In this document: piece after piece, positions 1 to 5,756 of the stretch
Numbering within the stretch: position 1 is the first letter of the stretch
How the letters are laid out: each line of letters opens with the position of its first letter
DNA from: Dehalococcoidia bacterium
GTDB taxonomy: Bacteria; Chloroflexota; Dehalococcoidia; Dehalococcoidales; RBG-16-60-22
Length of the DNA: 8,242 nucleotides
Assembly: GCA_030613665.1 (NCBI GenBank)
Contig: JAUWLN010000077.1
Span: 1 to 8,242 of the forward strand
Direction: 5' to 3'
Program-made: the position numbers and the translations under genes
Notes under the pieces: generated by a model
What the model was told of the DNA's origin: nothing
The model's database searches: none
The model's input: the letters and a program-made list of their open reading frames with translations, nothing else

Positions 1-609
1 GACCTGTTTCCCCATATGTCCTCCATGATGAAGGTGGAACCGGACCCGCGCCTGTTCATCACCAGCCGGTCGCTCGGCGCCGGCATTCCGAACATCCTGT
101 TTGCCGAATGCTCTACTGCGGATGAAGTCAGGGAATGCATCCGCATGGTCAGGGCAGACACGCCCGAGGACAAGGGATTTCAGGGCTGCGTCGTCCGGCG
201 TATCTCTGACTTCGTCCTTGAGATTGGCACCGAGACCTGGGCCAAAACGCTCCGGGACGCCGTCATCGCCATTATGGTGGAAAAGGCGAGCCTGGTGGAA
301 CAGATGGATGAAGTGCTCTCAATCGAAGGCCTGGATATGATTCAATTCGGCCCCTGCGATTTCGCGGTTAACACGGGGAGGGTAGGCAAGATGGGCAGCC
401 CCGAGATGCAGCGCAAACAAAAGGACATAATCGAGATGGCACTCAAAAAAGGTGTCCATCCTCGCGTGGAAACTAATTACTTCGAAGAGGCTCAGGAATT
501 CATTGATATGGGTGTCCGCCACTTCTGCATCGGCTGGGACCTGTTCATCATCTACCAGTGGTGCAAAAAGCACGGTGAGGGCATGCGCCGACTGCTCGGC
601 GAAGCATAA
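1..609 (+). CDS. HpcH/HpaI aldolase/citrate lyase family protein, C-terminal part (5' end outside window)
   Basis: Members of this family are metal-dependent class II aldolases or lyases that act on 2-keto acids or acyl-CoA substrates in a TIM barrel. The visible part is the C-terminal two thirds or so. Counting from the Met at base 16, the segment IMVEK (residues 87-90 region) followed by a DEVLSIEGLD stretch and FGPCDF matches the family pattern in which Glu (E89) and Asp (D115) bind the divalent metal. The tail, with GVRHFCIGWDL near residues 166-176, matches the last barrel strand. The frame stays open to base 1 (five codons before the first Met), and family members are usually about 250 residues, so the true start lies upstream and Met16 is probably internal. 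The stop is TAA at 607-609. FGPCDF differs from the commoner IGPxDL, so the substrate cannot be assigned. It is probably unrelated in function to the ribosomal operon, which has its own promoter 25 nt downstream. Family assignment is fairly sure; the specific reaction is unknown. Confidence 0.8.
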   Translation, partial: DLFPHMSSMMKVEPDPRLFITSRSLGAGIPNILFAECSTADEVRECIRMVRADTPEDKGFQGCVVRRISDFVLEIGTETWAKTLRDAVIAIMVEKASLVEQMDEVLSIEGLDMIQFGPCDFAVNTGRVGKMGSPEMQRKQKDIIEMALKKGVHPRVETNYFEEAQEFIDMGVRHFCIGWDLFIIYQWCKKHGEGMRRLLGEA

Positions 610-633
610 GCTCAACCGAGCCTGTTGCAAATA

Positions 634-663
634 TTGACAATCAATCTGAACCTGTGATATACT
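634..663 (+). promoter_or_regulatory. Strong sigma-70-type promoter of the str/S10 operon
   Basis: A perfect -35 box TTGACA (634-639) is followed after 18 bp by TATACT (658-663). TG at 655-656 makes it an extended -10. The predicted transcription start is near 669-673, giving a leader of about 118 nt before rpsL. It begins only 25 nt after the aldolase stop codon and is the only good promoter match seen ahead of the eleven-gene block, so it probably drives all of them. A short dyad (ATTGA-CAA-TCAAT, 633-645) overlaps the -35 box and could be chance. Seen in sequence; activity is inferred. Confidence 0.8.
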
Positions 664-738
664 TTCCTTTTGGATATATGGCCTTCAGCATTAGCTGATG
701 GATTGGACCAAAGGGTTCGGTCTGTCATTAGAAAATTG

Positions 739-760
739 TGGATGAGCCAAGGCTCATCCA
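739..760 (+). repeat. Perfect 10-bp inverted repeat in the operon leader
   Basis: TGGATGAGCC at 739-748 is followed by AA and its exact reverse complement at 751-760, so RNA from either strand forms a stable stem (nine pairs with a four-base loop is the realistic fold). The sequence after it (TTAAAATTGT) lacks a run of T, so it is not a typical intrinsic terminator on the + strand. It ends 15 nt before the Shine-Dalgarno of rpsL, far enough not to hide it. Possible roles are protein-binding site, attenuator or RNA stabiliser. Confidence 0.75.
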
Positions 761-775
761 TTAAAATTGTAGAGC

Positions 776-780
776 AGGAG
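776..780 (+). promoter_or_regulatory. Ribosome binding site that fixes the TTG start of rpsL
   Basis: AGGAG lies 8 nt ahead of the TTG at 789. No in-frame ATG or GTG gives the conserved S12 N-terminus, so this site decides the unusual start codon. Confidence 0.8.
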
Positions 781-788
781 AAACTAAT

Positions 789-1220
789 TTGCCAACCATA
801 AACCAGTTGATACATAAAGGGCGAAAGAAGGTCACCAAGAAGACCAAATCGCCGGCGCTGCGTTTTACATTCAACGCGCTGAAAAACCGGATGATTGAGG
901 GCAAAGGCTCACCGCAGAAGCGGGGCGTCTGCACTCAGGTCAGGACCATGACACCCAAGAAGCCTAATTCGGCGCTGCGCAAGATAGCCAGGGTCAGGCT
1001 TACCAATCAGATGGAGGTAACTGCCTACATCCCGGGTGAAGGTCACGAACTGCAGGAACACTCGGTGGTGCTGATTCGCGGCGGACGTGTCAAGGACTTG
1101 CCCGGCGTCCGCTATCATGTCGTACGTGGCGCACTCGACACCAGCGGCGTCGCCAACCGCCGGCAGGGCCGCAGTAAATACGGCAGCAAAATGCCCAAGG
1201 AGAAGGCGGAAACAGCCTGA
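789..1220 (+). CDS. rpsL: 30S ribosomal protein S12
   Basis: S12 sits at the decoding centre of the small subunit and helps control tRNA selection accuracy. The product is 143 residues, starting MPTINQLIHKGRKK from a TTG codon backed by AGGAG 8 nt upstream. Diagnostic motifs are SPQKRGVCT (41-49), TPKKPNSALRK (55-65), GGRVKDLPGVRYH (98-110) and GRSKYG (127-132). The streptomycin-related lysines of the PKKPNS loop (K57/K58) and of GGRVKD are wild type, so no classic streptomycin-resistance change is present. D103 is the equivalent of the Asp that RimO methylthiolates in some bacteria. Compared with the 124-residue E. coli protein there is an insert of roughly 13 residues around positions 24-38, as in the Bacillus protein. 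It is the first gene of the operon, and rpsG follows 15 nt later. Identification is certain. Confidence 0.97.
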   Translation: MPTINQLIHKGRKKVTKKTKSPALRFTFNALKNRMIEGKGSPQKRGVCTQVRTMTPKKPNSALRKIARVRLTNQMEVTAYIPGEGHELQEHSVVLIRGGRVKDLPGVRYHVVRGALDTSGVANRRQGRSKYGSKMPKEKAETA

Positions 1221-1235
1221 ACATAGGAGTATAGA

Positions 1236-1706
1236 ATGCCAAGGCGTGCCCAACCAATAAAAAAAGAAGTATCACCGGACCCGAAATATCATAATATAAT
1301 CGTGTCCAAGATGGTGAACAAGATAATGCACTGCGGCAATAAAAGAACCGCCGAAAGAATTGTGTACGATGCTCTCGATATTCTGGAAGAGCGGTCGAGC
1401 AAAGACCCGGTAACGGCTCTGGAACAGGCGATAAAAAACGCCACGCCGCTGCTCGAGGTCAAGCCTCGCCGCGTGGGCGGCGCCACCTATCAGGTGCCCG
1501 TGGAAGTACGCCCTGACCGCGGCCTCTTCCTGGCACTGACCTGGCTGCTGAAATCAGCGCGGGCCCGAAGAGGCAAATCAATGACGGAAAGACTGGCTGA
1601 CGAGCTGTCTGATGCACTGCGTGGTGAAGGCACCACGATTAAGAGACGAGAAGATACCCACCGGATGGCTGAGGCGAACCGCGCCTTTGCCCACTACCGA
1701 TGGTAA
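1236..1706 (+). CDS. rpsG: 30S ribosomal protein S7
   Basis: S7 nucleates assembly of the 30S head by binding the 3' major domain of 16S rRNA and contacts tRNA at the E site. The 156-residue length is exactly the family norm. The N-terminus MPRRAQPIKK is typical, the beta-hairpin KPRRVGGATYQVPVEVRP lies at 76-93, and the protein ends in FAHYRW. ATG at 1236 has AGGAG at 1225-1229, six nt upstream. The 15-nt gap from rpsL is much shorter than in E. coli, where the S7 autoregulatory site lies between these two genes, so that mechanism probably does not operate in the same place here. Identification is certain. Confidence 0.97.
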   Translation: MPRRAQPIKKEVSPDPKYHNIIVSKMVNKIMHCGNKRTAERIVYDALDILEERSSKDPVTALEQAIKNATPLLEVKPRRVGGATYQVPVEVRPDRGLFLALTWLLKSARARRGKSMTERLADELSDALRGEGTTIKRREDTHRMAEANRAFAHYRW

Positions 1707-1760
1707 AAGGTGAATGACCATTAACACGAAGATTATGACGACGAAGAACCCGATTCCAGC

Positions 1761-1765
1761 AAAGG
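1761..1765 (+). promoter_or_regulatory. Probable ribosome binding site for fusA
   Basis: AAAGG lies 8 nt ahead of the ATG at 1774, a good spacing. The earlier in-frame ATG at 1714 has its AAAGGTGA almost touching the codon, and the ATG at 1735 has no convincing site. This supports the start at 1774. Confidence 0.55.
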
Positions 1766-1773
1766 CAAAAGCA

Positions 1774-3852
1774 ATGCCAAGAAGTTTTCCTCTAGAAAAA
1801 GTCAGAAATATAGGGATTATTGCCCATATTGACGCCGGCAAAACCACCGTTACCGAGCGGATAATGTACTATACCGGTCGTACCTACAAGATTGGAGACG
1901 TGGACACCGGCACCGCGGTAATGGACTGGATGGAAGAGGAACGCCAGCGTGGCATCACCATAACGGCAGCCGCAACCACCTGCTACTGGCAGGACCACCG
2001 CATCAACATCATCGATACACCAGGGCATGTGGACTTCACCGCCGAGGTGGAGCGCAGCCTCAGGGTGCTGGATGGTGGCGTGGTGGTCTTTGATGGAGTG
2101 GCCGGAGTCGAGGCGCAGTCGGAAACAGTCTGGCGGCAGGCCAACCGTTATCACGTGCCCAGGATTTGCTTTATAAATAAGATGGACCGTGTTGGTGCCA
2201 ATTTCAAGCGTACCATCTCCATGATTGAAAAACGATTGAAAGCGAAACCACTGCCGATTCAGCTTCCCCTGGGCAGCGGTGAATCATTTGAAGGCGTCAT
2301 CGACCTCATCGAGAACAAAGCTTGGCGCTATGACGGCAAACCTGATACAGAGCCGGTGGAAACGGAAATTCCGGAATCGGAACGAAAGCGCTGTGACGAA
2401 TACCGCCATGCCCTGATAGAGAAACTGGCCGAACATGACGACTATATCCTGGAAGCTTACCTCGAGGGCCATGAAATCAGCCCATCGACGATGAGACAGG
2501 CGCTGCGCAAGATTACGCTGGAGAATAAAGGCGTGCCGACTCTCTGCGGCAGCGCCCTGCGCAATAAAGCCGTACCGCCGCTCCTTGATGCCATTGTCAG
2601 CTACCTCCCCTCCCCTCTTGACATGCCCCCGGTGCTGGCGATAGATACCGCATCAGAATCCGAAGTCACCCGACCGGTCAGCGATGAAGCTCTGTTTTCC
2701 GCCCTTGCTTTCAAGGTTGTTTCCGACCCGTTTGTTGGCCGGCTGGTTTACCTCAGGGTTTACTCCGGCATCATGAAAGCGGGAAGCCAGGTCATGAATT
2801 CCACGACGGGCAGACGGGAACGCATCGGGCGCTTGCTTCTGATGCACGCCAACCGCCGCGAGGAAGTGGACGAGGCAGACACCGGAAGCATCATCGCCAC
2901 CCTGGGTTTGAAGAATACTTTCACCGGTGATACCCTCTGTGATGCTTCAGAGCCGGTGCTGCTGGAATCAATTAGATTTCCCGAGCCGGTGGTCTCCATT
3001 TCCATCGAGCCCAAGACCAGGGCTGACCAGGATAAAATGTCCGCCGCCCTGCAGAAACTGACCGAAGAAGACCCAACTTTCAAAGTTACTTACAACGAGG
3101 AAACGGGACAGACCATCATCTCCGGCATGGGCGAGCTTCACCTTGAGGTCATCGTCAACCGTATGATAAGTGAATTCGGCGTCGGTGCCAAAGTAGGCAA
3201 ACCGCGAGTCGCCTACCGAGAGACGATTACCGAACCGATCAAGGTGGAGGGCAGATTTGTGCGGCAGTCAGGAGGTCATGGTCAGTACGGACACGTCTGG
3301 CTGGAACTTGAGCCTCTGAGTCGAGGCGGCGGCTTCCAGTTTGTTGACGCCATCAAGGGTGCCACCCTTCCCAGGAAATATGTCCCGGCCGTTGAGACCG
3401 GAGTTAAGGAAGCCATGGAGACCGGGGTTCTCGCCGGTTATCCCGTGGTCGATATCAAGGCCACCGTATATGACGGCAGCTACCACGATGTTGACTCCTC
3501 CGAACTCGCTTTCAAAATGGCCGGCTCTCAGGCTCTCAGGTCCGGGGTCAGGAAAGCCAAACCCGTTATCCTCGAGCCGATTATGAAGCTGGAAGTGGTC
3601 GCCCCGGAGCAGTTTCTGGGAGATATCATCGGCGACCTCAATGCCAAACGGGGGCACATCGAGCATATTGACGCCCAGGATGATACGTATGTTATTCGCT
3701 GTCTTATCCCGCTGGCCGAGACCTTCGGCTATGCCACCAGGGTAAGGTCACTCACCCAGGGCAGGGCAACACACTCGCTCGAGTATTATAAATATAGAGA
3801 ATTACCGGCGGAATTGACCGAAGAAATAACCGAAAAGGCAGTAGGGAGATAA
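1774..3852 (+). CDS. fusA: Translation elongation factor G (EF-G)
   Basis: EF-G is the GTPase that drives tRNA-mRNA translocation on the ribosome. From the ATG at 1774 it is 692 residues, the usual length, and begins MPRSFPLEKVRNIGI as in typical EF-Gs. An in-frame ATG at 1714 would add 20 residues (lysine- and alanine-rich, not conserved in the family), so I prefer the later start. GTPase motifs are AHIDAGKT (17-24), RGITI (60-64), DTPGHVDF (81-88, with the catalytic His85), NKMD (135-138) and CGSAL (258-262). GMGELHLE (451-458) marks domain III. Domain IV has GGHGQYG (500-506) and the tip loop YHDVDSS (570-576) that enters the decoding site. Domain V has EPIMKLEVVAPEQFLGDIIGDL from 601. Switch I reads GDVDTGTAVMDWM where most EF-Gs have GEVHDGAATMDWM, and the P-loop is followed by TVTERI rather than TTTERI. 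rpsJ starts one base after the stop. Identification is certain; only the start is open. Confidence 0.95.
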   Translation: MPRSFPLEKVRNIGIIAHIDAGKTTVTERIMYYTGRTYKIGDVDTGTAVMDWMEEERQRGITITAAATTCYWQDHRINIIDTPGHVDFTAEVERSLRVLDGGVVVFDGVAGVEAQSETVWRQANRYHVPRICFINKMDRVGANFKRTISMIEKRLKAKPLPIQLPLGSGESFEGVIDLIENKAWRYDGKPDTEPVETEIPESERKRCDEYRHALIEKLAEHDDYILEAYLEGHEISPSTMRQALRKITLENKGVPTLCGSALRNKAVPPLLDAIVSYLPSPLDMPPVLAIDTASESEVTRPVSDEALFSALAFKVVSDPFVGRLVYLRVYSGIMKAGSQVMNSTTGRRERIGRLLLMHANRREEVDEADTGSIIATLGLKNTFTGDTLCDASEPVLLESIRFPEPVVSISIEPKTRADQDKMSAALQKLTEEDPTFKVTYNEETGQTIISGMGELHLEVIVNRMISEFGVGAKVGKPRVAYRETITEPIKVEGRFVRQSGGHGQYGHVWLELEPLSRGGGFQFVDAIKGATLPRKYVPAVETGVKEAMETGVLAGYPVVDIKATVYDGSYHDVDSSELAFKMAGSQALRSGVRKAKPVILEPIMKLEVVAPEQFLGDIIGDLNAKRGHIEHIDAQDDTYVIRCLIPLAETFGYATRVRSLTQGRATHSLEYYKYRELPAELTEEITEKAVGR

Positions 3853-3853
3853 T

Positions 3854-4162
3854 ATGCCGAAACAGAAAATCCGCATCAAGATGAAAGGATTTGACCACCG
3901 GTTAATTGACCAGTCGGCAGCACAGATAGTCGATGCTGTGGAGCGCACTGGCGCAGTGGTGGTCGGACCGGTACCGTTGCCCACGCACATTAAGAAGTAC
4001 AGTGTTATCCGCTCCCCGTTTATTGACAAAGACTCACAGGAACAGTTTGAAGTACGGACGCACAAGCGCATCATTGACATCATGGAGACCACCTCGAAGA
4101 CAATCGATTCTTTAACCAGGCTGAACATACCCTCCGGGGTTGAGATAGATATCAAGTTATAG
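3854..4162 (+). CDS. rpsJ: 30S ribosomal protein S10
   Basis: S10 is a 30S head protein. In some bacteria it also pairs with NusB in transcription antitermination. The product is 102 residues, matching the family. Motifs include IRIKMKGFDHRLID (6-19), GPVPLPTHIKKYSVIRSPF (38-56) and the strongly conserved EQFEVRTHKRIIDI in the second half. The conserved His of RSPH is Phe here (RSPF). ATG at 3854 has AGGGAG (3843-3848) within the last codons of fusA, 5 nt upstream. The fusA stop is separated by one base, so translation is probably coupled and there is no room for an S10 leader of the E. coli type. No tuf gene lies between. Identification is certain. Confidence 0.97.
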   Translation: MPKQKIRIKMKGFDHRLIDQSAAQIVDAVERTGAVVVGPVPLPTHIKKYSVIRSPFIDKDSQEQFEVRTHKRIIDIMETTSKTIDSLTRLNIPSGVEIDIKL

Positions 4163-4175
4163 AAGAGCGAAAAAG

Positions 4176-4799
4176 ATGGCACAGGGAATTATAGGTAAAA
4201 AATTGGGTATGTCCCAGGCGTTCCGCGACGACGGCACCCTGGAAGCGGTAACCGCCATTGAGGCCGGGCCGTGCACCATTACCCGTGTGAAAACAGCGGG
4301 GAAAGATGGCTATAATGCCGTTCAGCTCGGTTTTGGCGCCGCCAAGAAGCTCAATTCCGCGCAGCGCGGACATCTTAAAGAACTCGGCCATTTCAAATAT
4401 CTTCGCGAATTCAGATTGGATGATACCAAGAACGTTGAAGAGGGACAGAAGATAGATGTCAGCCTCTTTCAGTCAGGTGACCTGATAGATATCACCGGCC
4501 TGTCCAAAGGCAAAGGCTTTGCCGGTGTAGTTAAAAGACACGGCTTCAGCGGCGGGCCCAAGACGCACGGCCAGTCTGACCGGCACCGTGCTCCGGGTTC
4601 CATTGGCGCCAGCGCCTCACCGGGACGTGTCTTCAAAGGGTTGCGTATGGCTGGCCACATGGGTGACCAGCGCGTAACGGTGCGCAATATCGAGGTGTTT
4701 CTGGCCGACCCGGAACGCAATCTGTTGCTGGTCAAAGGAGCCGTACCGGGAGCCCGAAACGGCCTGCTGTTGATAAAGAAATCGAGGAAAGGGAAGTAG
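4176..4799 (+). CDS. rplC: 50S ribosomal protein L3
   Basis: L3 starts assembly of the large subunit, and its central loop reaches toward the peptidyl-transferase centre. It is 207 residues, normal for bacteria. It opens with MAQGIIGKKLGMSQAF and carries KGKGFAGVVKRHGF (111-124), GPKTHGQSDRHRAPGSIG (127-144) and the tip segment GRVFKGLRMAGHMGDQRVTV (150-169). Position 161 is His where E. coli has the glutamine (Q150) methylated by PrmB, a substitution seen in other bacteria. The ATG at 4176 has only a weak purine-rich site (AAGAG), and the gap from rpsJ is 13 nt, so coupling to the upstream gene may help initiation. Identification is certain. Confidence 0.97.
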   Translation: MAQGIIGKKLGMSQAFRDDGTLEAVTAIEAGPCTITRVKTAGKDGYNAVQLGFGAAKKLNSAQRGHLKELGHFKYLREFRLDDTKNVEEGQKIDVSLFQSGDLIDITGLSKGKGFAGVVKRHGFSGGPKTHGQSDRHRAPGSIGASASPGRVFKGLRMAGHMGDQRVTVRNIEVFLADPERNLLLVKGAVPGARNGLLLIKKSRKGK

Positions 4800-4803
4800 G
4801 GAA

Positions 4804-5463
4804 GTGAAGGTACCAGTCTACAGCCTCACCGGCGAAATAGTTGACCATATTGAAATCAGCGACCAGGTCTTCGCCGCGCCTTTCAACGAAGGTGTGGTGC
4901 ACCAGGTCATGGTGGGACAACTGGCAAACGCCCGCCAGGGTACCGCCTCAACAAAGACCAGGGGCGAAGTCCGGGGCAGCAGCAAGAAGATATTTCGCCA
5001 GAAGGGCACCGGCCTGGCACGGGCAGGTGGGCGTCGGGCTTCCACACGCCGGGGAGGAGGCATTATTTTCGGGCCCAGGCCGCGGGACTACCGCCAGGAC
5101 ACACCGAAGAAAATGCGCCGTCTGGCCCTGAAGTGCGTTCTCTCGTCCAAGGCGAAGGATGAAGAATTAAAAGTAGTGCAGGAACTGAAGATTGAACCGA
5201 AGACGAAATATATGGCACAGTTTCTAAATACTCTCGGTGCCGGCTCCTCAGCGCTGGTCGTAACTGCCGGGCCGGAGGAGCACGTGATAAAAGCAGCACG
5301 CAATATCAAAGGAATCAAGACAATGCCAGCCAATCTGCTCAATGTGCTTGACCTCCTTTCTCATAAGATGTTATTGATGACAGTGTCCGCGATACGCCGT
5401 GCGGAAGAGCTCTGGGCAGAAAAAGCAGTAGAGGTAGAAGAGGTAAAGGATGCATCTGTTTGA
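4804..5463 (+). CDS. rplD: 50S ribosomal protein L4
   Basis: L4 binds domain I of 23S rRNA. Its extended loop lines the narrowest part of the nascent-peptide exit tunnel, where macrolides act. The product is 219 residues from a GTG start (MKVPVYSLTG), 4 nt after the rplC stop, with GAGGAAAGGG at 4784-4793 as the likely ribosome binding site. The family core is clear: NEGVVHQVMVGQLANARQGT (28-47), RQKGTG (65-70), RRGGGIIFGPRPRDY (82-96) and PKKMRRLALK (101-110). The loop differs from the usual GTGRARAG and SPxWRGGG patterns: it has Leu71 for the first Arg and Arg82 for the Trp. The last codons encode an acidic tail (VEVEEVKDASV) and overlap rplW. In E. coli L4 represses its own S10 operon; the equivalent site is absent here. 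Identification is certain. Confidence 0.97.
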   Translation: MKVPVYSLTGEIVDHIEISDQVFAAPFNEGVVHQVMVGQLANARQGTASTKTRGEVRGSSKKIFRQKGTGLARAGGRRASTRRGGGIIFGPRPRDYRQDTPKKMRRLALKCVLSSKAKDEELKVVQELKIEPKTKYMAQFLNTLGAGSSALVVTAGPEEHVIKAARNIKGIKTMPANLLNVLDLLSHKMLLMTVSAIRRAEELWAEKAVEVEEVKDASV

Positions 5464-5734
5464 CGTTTTACAGCGTCCCCTGGTGACGGAGAAAAATTCC
5501 ATACTGCAGATGCAGAATAAATACGCTTTTGAAGTGGCCAAAGAGGCAACCAAACCTCAGATAAAGCAGGCCGTGGAAAAAGCCTTTCGGGTGAAAGTAA
5601 TTAACGTGAATACTAGCAGGGTTGTCGGAAAGACAAAAAGGATTGGCAGGCGCCTTTATAGCACTCCATCCTGGAAAAAAGCGCTGGTTACCCTGAGAGA
5701 CGGCGATAAAATAGAGTTTTTTGAAGGTGTTTAG
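5450..5734 (+). CDS. rplW: 50S ribosomal protein L23
   Basis: L23 lies at the tunnel exit and is the docking site for trigger factor and the signal recognition particle. It has 94 residues, as expected. The N-terminus MHLFDVLQRPLVTEKN matches the family pattern, and the KYAFEV and later KVINVNTSRVVGKTKRIGRR segments give the beta-alpha-beta fold and the rRNA-binding loop. ATG at 5450 lies inside the end of rplD, giving a 14-nt overlap in a different frame. AAGAGGT (5438-5444), also within rplD, sits 5 nt upstream. This suggests translational coupling of L4 and L23. Identification is certain. Confidence 0.96.
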   Translation: MHLFDVLQRPLVTEKNSILQMQNKYAFEVAKEATKPQIKQAVEKAFRVKVINVNTSRVVGKTKRIGRRLYSTPSWKKALVTLRDGDKIEFFEGV

Positions 5735-5756
5735 AACGAAAAAAGGGGGATATTAA

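Larger units (their letters stand above)
670..788 (+). promoter_or_regulatory. Structured 5' leader of the ribosomal-protein operon
   Basis: This untranslated leader can form a run of hairpins. Stem A pairs 682-689 with 694-701 (seven pairs, one T-T mismatch, ATTA loop). Stem B pairs 706-709 with 719-722, or alternatively 705-709 with 714-718. Stem C is the perfect inverted repeat at 739-760. Segment 698-703 is also complementary to 756-761, so stems A and C could be exchanged for a long-range pairing. Leaders of ribosomal-protein operons often bind one of the encoded proteins (known for S7, L4 and others in E. coli). I do not recognise this one as a named leader family, so the regulatory role is inference. 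Confidence 0.45.

Noticed and set aside
1..609. Aldolase gene as a truncated pseudogene
   Set aside because: The frame is open to the first base of the window and the family C-terminus is intact. The missing part is explained by the window edge.
739..760. Intrinsic terminator for the aldolase gene
   Set aside because: The stem is good, but no T-run follows it on the + strand, and it lies downstream of the operon promoter, where a full terminator would block the ribosomal genes. Partial attenuation remains possible.
1714..1773. Separate small gene between rpsG and fusA
   Set aside because: The stretch is in frame with fusA and has no stop codon of its own, so it is either an N-terminal extension or untranslated spacer.
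3341..3586. Second + strand open frame inside fusA
   Set aside because: It overlaps the conserved domain IV coding region in another frame, with no ribosome binding site or family resemblance.
5088..5342. Open frames on the - strand opposite rplD
   Set aside because: They show no conserved motif and lie wholly within a well-identified gene, a common effect of codon bias.
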